This document shows positions 1 through 7,296 of a DNA stretch of 16,115 nucleotides, piece by piece. A program made the translations under genes and the position numbers. This stretch comes from CAXXOK01 sp964497495 (lineage in GTDB: Bacteria; Bacillota; Clostridia; Christensenellales; Aristaeellaceae), in the NCBI GenBank assembly GCA_964497495.1, contig CAZCCZ010000057.1:1-16115 (forward strand), written 5' to 3'. Positions within the stretch are counted from its first letter, which is position 1, and every line of letters begins with the position of its first letter. The notes under the pieces are model-generated. The model made no database searches. It was given only the letters and a program-made list of their open reading frames with translations, and had not been told where the DNA came from.

Positions 1-254
1 TCGTGGCCAGCGTGAAATCCGCCAACCCCGGCGGCGCCGTGAAGAAGGGCGACGTGGTGAAGGCCGTCATCGTGCGCATGCGCAAGCAGAAGCGCCGCCC
101 TGACGGCAGCTACATCCGCTTCGACGACAACGCCGCCGTGCTCATCGGCGAGGACAAGATGCCCAAAGGCACCCGCATCTTCGGACCGGTCGCACGCGAA
201 CTGCGTGAGAAGGCCTACATGAAGATCGTCTCCCTCGCACCCGAAGTGCTGTAA
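1..254 (+). CDS. rplN: Large ribosomal subunit protein uL14 (5' truncated)
   Basis: This is the C-terminal 83 or so residues of uL14, a 50S protein that sits at the subunit interface and contacts 16S and 23S rRNA. The reading frame is open from the first full codon at position 3. The sequence shows the family blocks PGG-x-VKKGDVVKAVIVR, DGSYI-x-FD-x-NAAV and the invariant ending GTRIFGPVARELR followed by KIVSLAPEVL. Typical uL14 is about 122 residues, so roughly 40 N-terminal residues lie left of the window. The stop codon TAA at 252-254 is directly followed by the GGAGG of rplX. It is the first visible gene of the plus-strand spc block, and the order rplN-rplX-rplE is standard. The GTG at position 3 is internal, not a start. 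Confidence 0.97.
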   Translation, partial: VASVKSANPGGAVKKGDVVKAVIVRMRKQKRRPDGSYIRFDDNAAVLIGEDKMPKGTRIFGPVARELREKAYMKIVSLAPEVL

Positions 255-268
255 TGGAGGTTCGACAA

Positions 269-622
269 ATGATTACGAAGGTCCATGTAAAAAAGAACGA
301 CCAGGTCGTTGTCATCTCGGGCCCCGAAAGCATCAAGGGCAAGCAGGGCAAGGTGATGAACGTCTTCCCCAAAACCGGCAAGGTGATGGTGGAGGGCGTG
401 GCCTACGTCAGCAAACACCAGAAATCCCGCAGGCAGGATATGCAGGGCGGTATTTACCAGAAGGAGCGCGCGCTGGACGCTTCCAACGTAATGCTCATTT
501 GCCCCAAGTGCGGTAAAGCCTCCCGCACCGGCCACAAACACACGGAGACCGAGAACGACAAGGGTGAAAAGATTCGTAAGAACGTCCGTGTCTGCAAGCG
601 TTGCGGCGCGGAGATCGAGTAA
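269..622 (+). CDS. rplX: Large ribosomal subunit protein uL24 with C-terminal zinc ribbon
   Basis: uL24 initiates 50S assembly and lies near the peptide exit. The product is 117 residues, with the N-terminal KOW fold (VKKNDQVVVISG, GKQGKV) at about residues 7-35. I place the start at ATG 269 because GGAGG at 256-260 lies 8 bases before it; an in-frame ATG at 254 overlaps the rplN stop and has no ribosome binding site. The C-terminal part keeps two CxxC knuckles, C78-C81 and C109-C112, which look like a zinc ribbon. Many relatives, including Bacillus subtilis, have lost these cysteines, so this is the zinc-type (C+) version. The gene is 14 bases after rplN and 15 bases before rplE, clearly in one operon. 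Identification is firm; zinc binding is inferred from the motif. Confidence 0.97.
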   Translation: MITKVHVKKNDQVVVISGPESIKGKQGKVMNVFPKTGKVMVEGVAYVSKHQKSRRQDMQGGIYQKERALDASNVMLICPKCGKASRTGHKHTETENDKGEKIRKNVRVCKRCGAEIE

Positions 623-637
623 AGGAGGTACGGCCGG

Positions 638-1180
638 ATGGCAACCCGAATCAAGGAGAAATACCTGACCGAAGCCGTGCCCGCCCTGAGGCAGAAGTTC
701 GGTTATAAGAACATCATGGAAGTTCCGCGGCTCCATAAGATCGTGATCAACATGGGCCTGGGGGACTGCAAGGACAATCCCAAGAGCCTGGAGCTCGCCG
801 TTTCGGAGCTGGCGCAGATCAGCGGTCAGAAACCGCTGGTTACCAAGGCCCGCAAGTCCATCGCAAACTTCAAGGTGCGCGAGGGTATGAGCGTGGGCGC
901 GAAAGTGACCCTTCGCGGCGCCCGGATGGAAGAGTTCGTGGATAAGCTTTTCAACATCACCCTGCCACGCGTGCGCGACTTCCGCGGCGTAAGCCCCAAG
1001 GCCTTCGACGGCCGCGGCAACTACGCCCTGGGCCTGCGCGAGCAGCTGATCTTCCCCGAAATCAACTACGATAAGGTGGAGAAGGTCCGCGGCATGGAAG
1101 TCATTTTCGTCACCTCGGCCAAAACCGACGAGGAATGCAAGGAACTGCTCCGCCTCCTCGGCATGCCGTACGCTCAGTAA
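638..1180 (+). CDS. rplE: Large ribosomal subunit protein uL5
   Basis: uL5 binds 5S rRNA in the central protuberance of the 50S subunit and contacts P-site tRNA. The 180-residue product has the usual length. Family landmarks are KIVINMGLGD near residue 35, QKPLVTKARKSIANFKVREG near 65-85, a GAKVTLRG block, and the C-terminal FPEINYDKV segment. The ATG at 638 is preceded by GGAGG at 625-629 at a normal distance. It lies between rplX and rpsN, as in nearly all bacterial spc operons. Nothing unusual is seen in length or key segments. Confidence 0.98.
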   Translation: MATRIKEKYLTEAVPALRQKFGYKNIMEVPRLHKIVINMGLGDCKDNPKSLELAVSELAQISGQKPLVTKARKSIANFKVREGMSVGAKVTLRGARMEEFVDKLFNITLPRVRDFRGVSPKAFDGRGNYALGLREQLIFPEINYDKVEKVRGMEVIFVTSAKTDEECKELLRLLGMPYAQ

Positions 1181-1199
1181 GCGGGAAGGAGAAAAAACA

Positions 1200-1385
1200 G
1201 TGGCTAAGACAAGCATGAAGGTCAAGCAGGCAAGAGCCCCCAAGTTCTCCACTCGGGCTTACACGCGCTGCCGCCTGTGCGGGCGTCCGCACTCGGTGCT
1301 GCGCAAGTACGGCATCTGCCGCATCTGTTTCAGAAATCTGGCTTACAAAGGCCAGATCCCCGGCGTCCGCAAGGCCAGTTGGTAA
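1200..1385 (+). CDS. rpsN: Small ribosomal subunit protein uS14, type Z (zinc form)
   Basis: This 61-residue uS14 is the short zinc-binding form found in the spc operon of Gram-positive bacteria; it sits in the 30S head. Two knuckles, C24-x2-C27 and C40-x2-C43, form the zinc site, and the ending VRKASW is typical. The start is GTG at 1200, preceded by a GGAG about 10 bases upstream; no ATG in frame gives the full N-terminus MAKTSM. The longer, cysteine-free paralog that some Firmicutes use under zinc shortage is not in this window. Neighbours are rplE (19 bases before) and rpsH (28 bases after). Confidence 0.97.
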   Translation: MAKTSMKVKQARAPKFSTRAYTRCRLCGRPHSVLRKYGICRICFRNLAYKGQIPGVRKASW

Positions 1386-1413
1386 GCGGGAAAGAACGGA
1401 AGGAGGTTCTATC

Positions 1414-1812
1414 ATGGTAGTGAATGATCCCATCGCCGATATGCTGACCCGTATCCGCAATGCGCAGGTGGCCAAGCATGATTCGGTCGTCCTCCCCGCC
1501 AGCAACGCCAAGAAAGCAATCGCCAAAATCCTGCTTTCGGAAGGCTATGTCAAGGGCGTCGATTACATCAACGACGGCCCGCAGGGAAGCATCAAGATAA
1601 CGCTCAAGTACGTGAGCGGCAAACAGCCCGTGATCGCGGGTCTCAAGAGGATCTCCAAGCCCGGCCTGCGCGTTTACGCCAAGGGTGAGGAATTGCCCAA
1701 GGTTCTGGGCGGACTGGGCATCGCCATCATCTCGACCAGCAAAGGCGTGATGACGGATAAGGAAGCCCGCAAGCAAATGATCGGCGGCGAAGTGCTCGCC
1801 TACATCTGGTAA
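1414..1812 (+). CDS. rpsH: Small ribosomal subunit protein uS8
   Basis: uS8 binds the central domain of 16S rRNA and is needed for platform assembly; in Escherichia coli it is also the translational repressor of the spc operon. The product is 132 residues, the standard length. Family blocks seen are DPIADMLTRIRNA at the N-terminus, an RISKPGLRVY motif near residue 85, and the C-terminal GIAIISTSKGVMTD followed by A-x-IW. The ATG at 1414 has AAGGAGG about 7 bases upstream. Whether feedback control by S8 operates here cannot be judged by eye. Confidence 0.98.
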   Translation: MVVNDPIADMLTRIRNAQVAKHDSVVLPASNAKKAIAKILLSEGYVKGVDYINDGPQGSIKITLKYVSGKQPVIAGLKRISKPGLRVYAKGEELPKVLGGLGIAIISTSKGVMTDKEARKQMIGGEVLAYIW

Positions 1813-1838
1813 CCGACACGCAATGGAGGTGTAAGGAA

Positions 1839-2378
1839 ATGTCTCGAATCGGAAAACTTCCGATCAAAGTCCCTGCGGGCGTGACGGTCCATGTGGACGA
1901 AAGCAACACCGTAACGGTGAAGGGGCCCAAGGGCACGCTTTCCCAGGCGGTGAACCCCGACATCACGCTGAAACAGGAAAACGGCGTGCTTACGCTCACG
2001 CGCCCGTCCGACGCCAAGCCGCACAAGGCAATGCACGGGCTGTACCGCAGCTTGGTGCATAACATGGTAGTGGGCGTGACCGAGGGCTACGCCAAGACGC
2101 TCGAGCTGGTGGGCACGGGCTACCGCGCGCAGGCCGAGGGCACGAAACTGAACATCAACATCGGCTTCTCCCACCCCGTGGTGCTGGAAGCCCCTGAAAA
2201 CATCCAGTTCGAAACGCCTAACCAGACCACCATCGTGGTCAAGGGCATCAACAAGCAGCAGGTGGGCAACCTTGCCGCCGATATCCGCGCCATCCGCAAA
2301 CCCGAGCCCTACCTGGGCAAGGGCATCAAGTATGCGGGCGAGCATATCCGCCGTAAGGAAGGCAAGGCCGGCAAATAA
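1839..2378 (+). CDS. rplF: Large ribosomal subunit protein uL6
   Basis: uL6 is a two-domain 50S protein near the sarcin-ricin loop and the factor-binding site. The 179-residue product begins MSRIGKLPI and carries the two repeated L6 folds. The second domain ends with the signature PEPYLGKGIKY (around residues 150-161) followed by a basic tail rich in lysine and arginine. GGAGG sits about 10 bases before the ATG. Gaps of 26 and 21 bases separate it from rpsH and rplR. Length and motifs are normal. Confidence 0.98.
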   Translation: MSRIGKLPIKVPAGVTVHVDESNTVTVKGPKGTLSQAVNPDITLKQENGVLTLTRPSDAKPHKAMHGLYRSLVHNMVVGVTEGYAKTLELVGTGYRAQAEGTKLNINIGFSHPVVLEAPENIQFETPNQTTIVVKGINKQQVGNLAADIRAIRKPEPYLGKGIKYAGEHIRRKEGKAGK

Positions 2379-2399
2379 TCGAAAGGGGAGTGAACGCGT

Positions 2400-2768
2400 A
2401 TGTATAAAACCCGTGATCGCAACGCGGATCGCGTAATCCGCCATGCGCGCGTGCGCAAAAGAATCAGCGGCACCCCGGAGCTGCCGCGCCTTAGCGTGTA
2501 CAGGAGCCTAAATAATATTTACGCGCAAGTGATCGACGATACCAAGGGCGTCACCCTGGCCGCGGCCTCCACGCAGGAGAAGGCGGTTATGGAGCAGATC
2601 AAGGACGTGGACAAGAAGGGCGCCGCCAAGATCGTCGGCAAGCTGATCGCCGAGCGTGCGACGGGCGCGGGTATCCAGCAGGTGATCTTCGACCGCGGCG
2701 GTTACGTATACACCGGCCGCGTGGCGGAGCTGGCCGCGGGCGCCCGCGAAGCCGGACTGAAATTCTAA
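2400..2768 (+). CDS. rplR: Large ribosomal subunit protein uL18
   Basis: uL18 binds 5S rRNA together with uL5 and helps anchor it in the 50S central protuberance. The 122-residue product shows the basic N-terminus (RHARVRKRISGT), the conserved PRLSVYRS-x-NNIYAQ block near residues 28-45, and a C-terminal FDRGGY-x-YTGRV-x-ELA-x-GAREAGL block. Length matches the family. It is followed by rpsE after 17 bases with a doubled GGAGGAGG ribosome binding site, consistent with one transcript. Confidence 0.98.
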   Translation: MYKTRDRNADRVIRHARVRKRISGTPELPRLSVYRSLNNIYAQVIDDTKGVTLAAASTQEKAVMEQIKDVDKKGAAKIVGKLIAERATGAGIQQVIFDRGGYVYTGRVAELAAGAREAGLKF

Positions 2769-2785
2769 CGGAGGAGGACGAACGC

Positions 2786-3283
2786 ATGCAACGCATGGAA
2801 CAGGTCAGCGAATTCAAAGAGAAGCTCGTCGCCATCAACCGTGTAACCAAGGTGGTTAAGGGCGGCCGCAACTTCCGCTTCGCTGCGCTGGTCGTCGTAG
2901 GCGATGAAAAAGGCCGCGTGGGAACGGGCATCGGTAAGGCGGCGGAGATTTCCGAAGCCATCCGTAAGGGTGTGGAAACCGCCAAGAAACACCTGATCAC
3001 CGTACCGCTGACCGGCACGACGATCCCGCACGAGTCCGTAGGGTATTTCGGAACCGGCAAGGTCATGCTGATGCCCGCTCCGGAAGGCACGGGCGTCATC
3101 GCAGGCGGCGCCGCGCGCGCCGTGCTGGAGCTGGCGGGCGTGAAGGATATCCGCACCAAGAGCTACGGCACAAACAACCGCATCAACACGGTCAAAGCCA
3201 CGCTGGAAGGCTTGAGGCAACTGCGCTCGGCCGAGCAGGTGGCCAAGCTTCGCGGTAAGACCGTCGAAGAAATTCTCGGCTAA
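2786..3283 (+). CDS. rpsE: Small ribosomal subunit protein uS5
   Basis: uS5 forms part of the mRNA entry channel and affects decoding accuracy. The 165-residue product contains the N-terminal double-stranded RNA-binding-like domain (VTKVVKGGRNFRF, VVVGDEKGRVGTGIGKA, about residues 23-55) and the C-terminal S5 domain (IAGGAARAVLELAG, SYGTNN-x-IN). The start at 2786 is chosen because GGAGGAGG lies 8 bases upstream; a second ATG four codons later is less well placed. Spectinomycin resistance in other bacteria maps to the VKGGRNF loop region, which looks wild type here. Confidence 0.97.
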   Translation: MQRMEQVSEFKEKLVAINRVTKVVKGGRNFRFAALVVVGDEKGRVGTGIGKAAEISEAIRKGVETAKKHLITVPLTGTTIPHESVGYFGTGKVMLMPAPEGTGVIAGGAARAVLELAGVKDIRTKSYGTNNRINTVKATLEGLRQLRSAEQVAKLRGKTVEEILG

Positions 3284-3299
3284 GGAGGAGACGACGAAC

Positions 3300-3482
3300 A
3301 TGAAAATACAGATTACACTGAAAAAGTCGCCGATCTCCAGCCTGAAGGTGCACCGGGATACCGTCGCCGCGCTGGGCCTGCACAAAGTGGGCCAGACCGT
3401 GGTGAAGGAAGACAACCCCTGCATCCGCGGGCAAATCTTTCGCGTCAAGCATATGATCGACGTTCAAGAGATCAACGACTGA
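3300..3482 (+). CDS. rpmD: Large ribosomal subunit protein uL30
   Basis: uL30 is a small 50S surface protein. The 60-residue product has the bacterial short form, with the L30 signature around residues 20-50: LKVHRDTVAALGLHKVGQTV followed by a basic linker and MIDVQE at the end. TAAGGAGGAG precedes the ATG at a normal distance. It lies between rpsE and rplO, as expected. Length is normal, and the identification rests on motif and position together. Confidence 0.96.
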   Translation: MKIQITLKKSPISSLKVHRDTVAALGLHKVGQTVVKEDNPCIRGQIFRVKHMIDVQEIND

Positions 3483-3496
3483 GGAGGGAATTGCCA

Positions 3497-3937
3497 ATGA
3501 AACTGCACGAGCTGCAACCCGCCGCAGGTTCCACCACCGCACCCAAGCGCCTCGGCAGAGGCACGGGCTCCGGGCTGGGCAAAACCTCCGGTAAGGGCCA
3601 CAAGGGTGCCAAGGCACGTTCCGGCGGCGGCAAACGCCCCGGCTTTGAAGGCGGCCAAATGCCCCTGTACCGCCGCATCCCGAAGCGGGGCTTCTATAAT
3701 CCGTTCCGCGTGGAGTACGCCACGGTCAACGTCGGGAGACTGGAGATCTTCGAAAACGGCACTGTCGTAACGGCCGAGATGCTCAAGGAAGCCGGCTTGA
3801 TCTCCAAAGAGATGAACGGCGTGAAGATCCTGGGCAACGGCGAGCTGACCAAGAAGCTCACCGTGGAAGCCGCCAAGTTTACCGACAGTGCGAAAGAGAA
3901 GATTGAAGCCCTCGGCGGGAAAGCCGAGGTGAAGTAA
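3497..3937 (+). CDS. rplO: Large ribosomal subunit protein uL15
   Basis: uL15 is a late-assembly 50S protein with a long basic N-terminal tail that threads into 23S rRNA. The 146-residue product starts MKLHELQPAAGS and carries the typical glycine- and arginine-rich tail (RLGRGTGSGLGKTSGKGHKG, about residues 19-38), then a globular domain ending in a lysine-rich stretch. I chose ATG 3497 because GGAGGG at 3483-3488 is 8 bases away; an in-frame TTG at 3491 would be too close to it. The stop codon is one base before the secY start, so translation of the two is probably coupled. Confidence 0.97.
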   Translation: MKLHELQPAAGSTTAPKRLGRGTGSGLGKTSGKGHKGAKARSGGGKRPGFEGGQMPLYRRIPKRGFYNPFRVEYATVNVGRLEIFENGTVVTAEMLKEAGLISKEMNGVKILGNGELTKKLTVEAAKFTDSAKEKIEALGGKAEVK

Positions 3938-3938
3938 C

Positions 3939-5234
3939 ATGGCCAGGGTCAACAAGAACAATCCCTCCATCTGGGATTCGCTCCGTAACGCCTGGAAGGT
4001 GGACGACATCCGCAAGAAGTTGATCTACACCTTCATGATGCTGTTACTGTTCCGTCTCGTGGGTGTTATTCTTGCCCCGGGCGTGGACTACGCGCTGGTA
4101 AAGACCAAAATGGCCACCAACAACCTGCCGTTGCTGGATCTGGTCAACATGATGACGGGTAATAACTTCCAGAACATGACCATCATGGCCATGGGTATTA
4201 CCCCGTACATCAACTCTTCGATCATCATGCAGCTGCTGACCATCGCCATCCCGGCGCTGGAACGGATGCAGAAGAGCGGCCAGGAAGGCCAGAAGCGCAT
4301 CGCGCAGATCACCCGTTACGTCACCGTGGGCCTCGCGCTGTTCCAGGCCATCGGCCTGGTGTCCAGCCTAGGCGTAATCAAGTCCGGCTGGTATAACTAC
4401 GTGCTGGTCGGCGTGAGCATGGCGGGTGGTTCCGCGTTGGCCATGTGGATCGGCGAACGTATTACCGAAAAGGGCATCGGCAACGGTATCTCGCTGCTGA
4501 TCACTGCCGGTATCGTAAGCAACCTGTTCAACGGCGTTGTGAGCCTCGGCAGTAAAGCGGTCGGCGCCAACAGCCTCGGCCCGTGGACGACGCTCTTCGC
4601 CGTGATTATCGTAGCGCTGGTGATGACGGCCATCATCACCTGGGCGGATATGGGCGTGCGCCGTATTAACGTGCACTTCGCCAAGCGCGTGACCGGGCGC
4701 AAGATGTACGGCGGCCAGAACTCGATCATCCCTCTGAAGGTAATCGCGGTCGGCGTTCTGCCCCTGATCTTCGCTTACTCCTTCATGGCGTTCCCCAGCA
4801 CGATTATCCAGCTGGCTGGCGGCACTTCCACCGGCTTCGGCGCCTGGTGGGCACGCTACATGTACAGTACGTCTCCCTGGTACCAGTTGGTGACGGCGTT
4901 GCTGATCTTCGCCTTCACGTTCTTCTATACGTCTATTTCCTTCAACTCCGACGAGATGGCCAAGAACATCCAGCAGCAGGGCGGCGCGGTACCCTCGGTA
5001 CGCCCGGGCAAGCCGACTGCGGATTATCTGAAGCGCATCAATAACCGTCTGACTCTCTTTGCGGGTCTTTTCCTGGCCGTTCTGGCCACGATTCCCTCCT
5101 TGTTCGCGCGCGGCACCTCGCAGTCCCTGCCCTTCGGCGCCAGCAGCCTGCTGATCGCCGTGAGCGTTATCCTGGAGACCAAGCGCCAGATGGACGATCT
5201 GCTGATTAACCGCAACTACGACAAGATTTCCTAA
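3939..5234 (+). CDS. secY: Protein translocase channel subunit SecY
   Basis: SecY is the membrane-embedded pore of the Sec translocon and works with SecE, SecG and SecA to export and insert proteins. The product has 431 residues, the usual length, with about ten hydrophobic segments; the first (IYTFMMLLLFRLVGVILAPG) is near residues 29-48. Recognisable blocks are GITPYINSSIIMQLL near residue 88, ERITEKGIGNGISLLI near 170, and the cytosolic loop GRKMYGGQNSIIPLKV near 255. The last hydrophobic segment is followed by QMDDLLINRNYDKIS. It starts one base after rplO and a GAGG lies within the end of rplO. In many Firmicutes adk follows at once; here a 318-base spacer with its own promoter intervenes. 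Confidence 0.98.
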   Translation: MARVNKNNPSIWDSLRNAWKVDDIRKKLIYTFMMLLLFRLVGVILAPGVDYALVKTKMATNNLPLLDLVNMMTGNNFQNMTIMAMGITPYINSSIIMQLLTIAIPALERMQKSGQEGQKRIAQITRYVTVGLALFQAIGLVSSLGVIKSGWYNYVLVGVSMAGGSALAMWIGERITEKGIGNGISLLITAGIVSNLFNGVVSLGSKAVGANSLGPWTTLFAVIIVALVMTAIITWADMGVRRINVHFAKRVTGRKMYGGQNSIIPLKVIAVGVLPLIFAYSFMAFPSTIIQLAGGTSTGFGAWWARYMYSTSPWYQLVTALLIFAFTFFYTSISFNSDEMAKNIQQQGGAVPSVRPGKPTADYLKRINNRLTLFAGLFLAVLATIPSLFARGTSQSLPFGASSLLIAVSVILETKRQMDDLLINRNYDKIS

Positions 5235-5240
5235 GGGTAA

Positions 5241-5302
5241 GCGCGGTCGTCAACACTCCCTTTGGGAGGGGACGCGGTCGCTGAAGCTCCCTTTGGGAGG
5301 GG
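5241..5302 (+). repeat. Tandem 31-bp repeat containing CTCCC-TTT-GGGAG palindrome
   Basis: Two adjacent copies (5241-5271 and 5272-5302) share GCGGTCG at the left (5243, 5274) and the identical 16-mer CTCCCTTTGGGAGGGG at the right (5256-5271, 5287-5302), spaced exactly 31 bases apart. Each copy can fold into a 5-bp stem with a 3-base loop. Only the middle six bases differ. The form recalls dispersed palindromic repeats in intergenic DNA of Clostridia, but copy number elsewhere in this genome cannot be seen. Confidence 0.75.
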
Positions 5303-5321
5303 GATTTACGATCCCCCTCCC
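5295..5321 (+). terminator. Perfect 11-bp hairpin after secY, possible terminator or attenuator
   Basis: GGGAGGGGGAT (5295-5305) pairs perfectly with ATCCCCCTCCC (5311-5321) around a TTACG loop. The stem is very GC-rich and would be stable. No T-run follows on either strand, so it is not a textbook intrinsic terminator; it could be an attenuator, an RNA 3'-end stabiliser or a repeat remnant. Its left arm overlaps the palindrome of the second tandem repeat, so two folds exclude each other. Confidence 0.5.
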
Positions 5322-5484
5322 AACCGCCCCCTGGGGACAGGAACGGCGTCTATGACCAAGGTTAAGCCGTTTAGTTGTTAGGCCGTTCGCTACTGCGGAC
5401 GAGGGCAAAGCGGGGAACGGGAGAAACGATCCCTTTGTGAAGCAACGGAATTCGAACGGGAACGGCGCTGTCAGGCGGCCGTTC

Positions 5485-5513
5485 TTGTGAGAAACGGGGA
5501 ATTGTGGTATAAT
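5485..5513 (+). promoter_or_regulatory. Sigma-A promoter for adk-map-KOW-infA-rpmJ
   Basis: A -35 box TTGTGA (5485-5490), a 17-base spacer and a perfect -10 box TATAAT (5508-5513) with an extended TG at 5505-5506. The predicted start is near 5520, giving a leader of about 33 bases before the adk ATG. The leader contains a short GC-rich inverted repeat (GCGCGC and GTGCGC) just before the GGGAGG ribosome binding site. Spacing and matches make this a strong call by eye. Confidence 0.85.
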
Positions 5514-5552
5514 CAGCCTGCGCGCTCAGGTGCGCGGGTTGGGAGGGTTCGC

Positions 5553-6182
5553 ATGAACATCATCTTTTTGGGGCCGCCGGGCGCCGGGAAAGGCACGCAG
5601 GCGCAGATCCTGTGCAAAAAGCTCGGTATTCCCCAAATCTCCACGGGAGATATGCTCCGCGCCGCCGTAACCGCCGGGACCGAAACGGGCCTGAAGGCGA
5701 AGGCGTTCATGGACGCCGGCCAGCTGGTGCCGGACGAAGTGATGATCGCTCTTGTAAAAGAGCGGCTGGCGGAAGCGGACTGTGCGGACGGCTATGCGCT
5801 GGACGGGTTTCCGCGTACGGTGCAGCAGGCCGAGGCGCTGGCAACGTTCGCCGCTATCGACGTGGTGCTTAACATTGACGTGCCCGACGAAACGCTGGTC
5901 AAGCGGCTGTCAGGCCGCAGGGTATGCCCGCTGTGCGGCGCGCCCTATCACGTGGATCGCCTGAGCGGGGAAACCCGCTGCGGCGTGGACGGCACGGCGC
6001 TTATCCAACGGAATGACGACAAACCCGAGACGGTTCTGAACCGTTTGATCGTGTATCACCAGAAGACCGCCCCCCTGATCGATTATTACGAGAAGGCGGG
6101 CAAGCTGCACACGGTGGACGGTTCCGCGGGCCTCGATGCGGTCAGCCAGAACATCGTAAGAACGCTAGGGGCGACTAAATGA
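5553..6182 (+). CDS. adk: Adenylate kinase with zinc-type LID domain
   Basis: Adenylate kinase interconverts ATP + AMP and 2 ADP in the cytoplasm. The 209-residue product has the P-loop GPPGAGKGT at residues 7-15, the AMP-binding DGFPRT at 84-89, and a long-form LID. The LID holds C125-x2-C128-x14-C143-x2-D146, matching the Cys3-Asp zinc site known from Gram-positive enzymes, with a slightly shorter middle loop than usual. I chose ATG 5553 because GGGAGG lies 6-8 bases upstream and the protein begins at the conserved MNIIFLG; upstream in-frame codons lie inside the promoter. The stop overlaps the map start by 4 bases (ATGA), so the two are translationally coupled. Placement after secY and before map is standard. 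Confidence 0.98.
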   Translation: MNIIFLGPPGAGKGTQAQILCKKLGIPQISTGDMLRAAVTAGTETGLKAKAFMDAGQLVPDEVMIALVKERLAEADCADGYALDGFPRTVQQAEALATFAAIDVVLNIDVPDETLVKRLSGRRVCPLCGAPYHVDRLSGETRCGVDGTALIQRNDDKPETVLNRLIVYHQKTAPLIDYYEKAGKLHTVDGSAGLDAVSQNIVRTLGATK

Positions 6183-6964
6183 TCTATCTCAAGAACGCGC
6201 AACAGCTGGACCTGATGCGCAAGTCCGGCGCGTTGCTTTACGAAGTGCTTTGCAGGCTCAGGGAAGCCGTGAAACCGGGCGTTAGCACAGCCGCGCTGGA
6301 CGTGTACGCCGAGCAGCTGATCCGCAAGCACAAAGCGACCCCTTCTTTCCTGCATTACGAGGGATACCCGGCGTCGCTGTGCGTTTCCATCAACGAGCAG
6401 GTGGTGCATGGCATCCCTTCCGAAAGCGTCGTGCTTAAGGAAGGCGATGTGGTAAGCATCGACTGCGGGTTGATCCTGGACGGCTGGCAATCGGACAGCG
6501 CCTTTACCGTAGGCGTGGGAAAGATTTCCCTGGAGAACCGCCAGTTGATCGACGTGACGGAGAAGAGCTTCTTCAAAGGCGCGCGGCAAGCGATCAACGG
6601 CAACCATCTGGGCGATATCGGGCACGCCATCCAGACTTACGCCGAAAGCTTCGGGTACGGCGTAATCCGGGAGCTTACGGGGCACGGCATCGGTCGCGCC
6701 ATGCACGAGGATCCCAGCGTTCCCAATTATGGTACGCCCGGCCACGGCGTGAAACTTCGCCCGGGCATGACTATCGCCATCGAGCCGATGATCGCTTTGC
6801 GGGATTATCACATAAGCCAGCTTGAAGACGGCTGGACGGTGGTCACCGACGACGGCAGCGTTTGCTCCCATTACGAGCACACCATCGCCGTCAACGAGAA
6901 GGGGCTGCCAGAGCTGCTGACTTATCCGGGCTACGAACTGACGCCGGAGGAACCCAGACCGTGA
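6179..6964 (+). CDS. map: Type I methionine aminopeptidase
   Basis: MetAP removes the initiator methionine from new proteins with small second residues. The 261-residue product carries the five metal ligands of the family: D95, D106, H169, E202 and E233, in the contexts SIDCG, SDSAF, TGHGIG, IEPM and YEHT. The substrate-contacting H78 sits in HGIPS. There is no N-terminal zinc finger extension, as expected for this bacterial class. Start ATG overlaps the adk stop by 4 bases, and its own stop overlaps the next gene by 4 bases (GTGA). The residues past 250 are poorly conserved and proline-rich. The family assignment is secure. Confidence 0.98.
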   Translation: MIYLKNAQQLDLMRKSGALLYEVLCRLREAVKPGVSTAALDVYAEQLIRKHKATPSFLHYEGYPASLCVSINEQVVHGIPSESVVLKEGDVVSIDCGLILDGWQSDSAFTVGVGKISLENRQLIDVTEKSFFKGARQAINGNHLGDIGHAIQTYAESFGYGVIRELTGHGIGRAMHEDPSVPNYGTPGHGVKLRPGMTIAIEPMIALRDYHISQLEDGWTVVTDDGSVCSHYEHTIAVNEKGLPELLTYPGYELTPEEPRP

Positions 6965-7296
6965 AAGCGAATCCGCATGAAATCGGCCGCGTGGTGATCT
7001 CCGCACAGGGACACGACAAGGGACGCTGGTTTCTGGTGGTGGGGCTCGCGGACGAACGATACGTGCTCATCGCCGACGGGGACACGCGCAAGCTGGAGAA
7101 ACCCAAGAAGAAGCAGGTGAAACACCTGCGGACCGAACCGGTTATCGCGCAGGAAGCGCTTGGCGAGATCACCGCCCACGCGAAAACCGCGGACAGTGCC
7201 ATCCGCAAGGCGCTCAAGGCGGCAAAAGTAATGTTGGCTCCTTCGGGGGCCGGACGGAATACCGACGAGGAGGAATGCGTACTTGTCCAAGAGTGA
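6961..7296 (+). CDS. KOW-domain RNA-binding protein (L14e-like)
   Basis: A 111-residue protein with a KOW motif at about residues 6-48: IGRVVISAQGHDKGRW, then LADERYVLIADGD, then a lysine-rich KKKQVKHL. Small KOW proteins resembling archaeal L14e/L27e are encoded between map and infA in many Firmicutes, and this fits in position and size. The role is unproved; binding to rRNA or another RNA near translation genes is likely. The start is GTG 6961, overlapping the map stop by 4 bases. The C-terminal half is a predicted helical region rich in alanine and lysine. Its 3' end overlaps infA by 14 bases in another frame, so the C-terminal residues and the infA ribosome binding site share DNA. Confidence 0.9.
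   Translation: MKANPHEIGRVVISAQGHDKGRWFLVVGLADERYVLIADGDTRKLEKPKKKQVKHLRTEPVIAQEALGEITAHAKTADSAIRKALKAAKVMLAPSGAGRNTDEEECVLVQE

Larger units (their letters stand above)
5235..5552 (+). other. secY-adk intergenic spacer
   Basis: A 318-base stretch with no credible gene. Its left third holds two tandem copies of a 31-bp palindromic unit and a perfect 11-bp hairpin. The middle (about 5322-5480) shows nothing I can name. The right end holds the adk promoter and leader. A spacer of this size here suggests a transcription break or attenuation point between the spc genes and the adk-rpmJ group. No rRNA, tRNA or known riboswitch pattern was recognised. Confidence 0.7.

Noticed and set aside
215..1252. 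A 345-codon minus-strand open frame opposite rplX, rplE and the start of rpsN
   Set aside because: It is the reverse shadow of certain ribosomal protein genes in GC-rich DNA; it has no family motif and crosses three well-supported genes.
6086..7006. A 306-codon minus-strand open frame opposite map
   Set aside because: The plus strand encodes methionine aminopeptidase with all metal ligands; the reverse frame is a codon-bias shadow.
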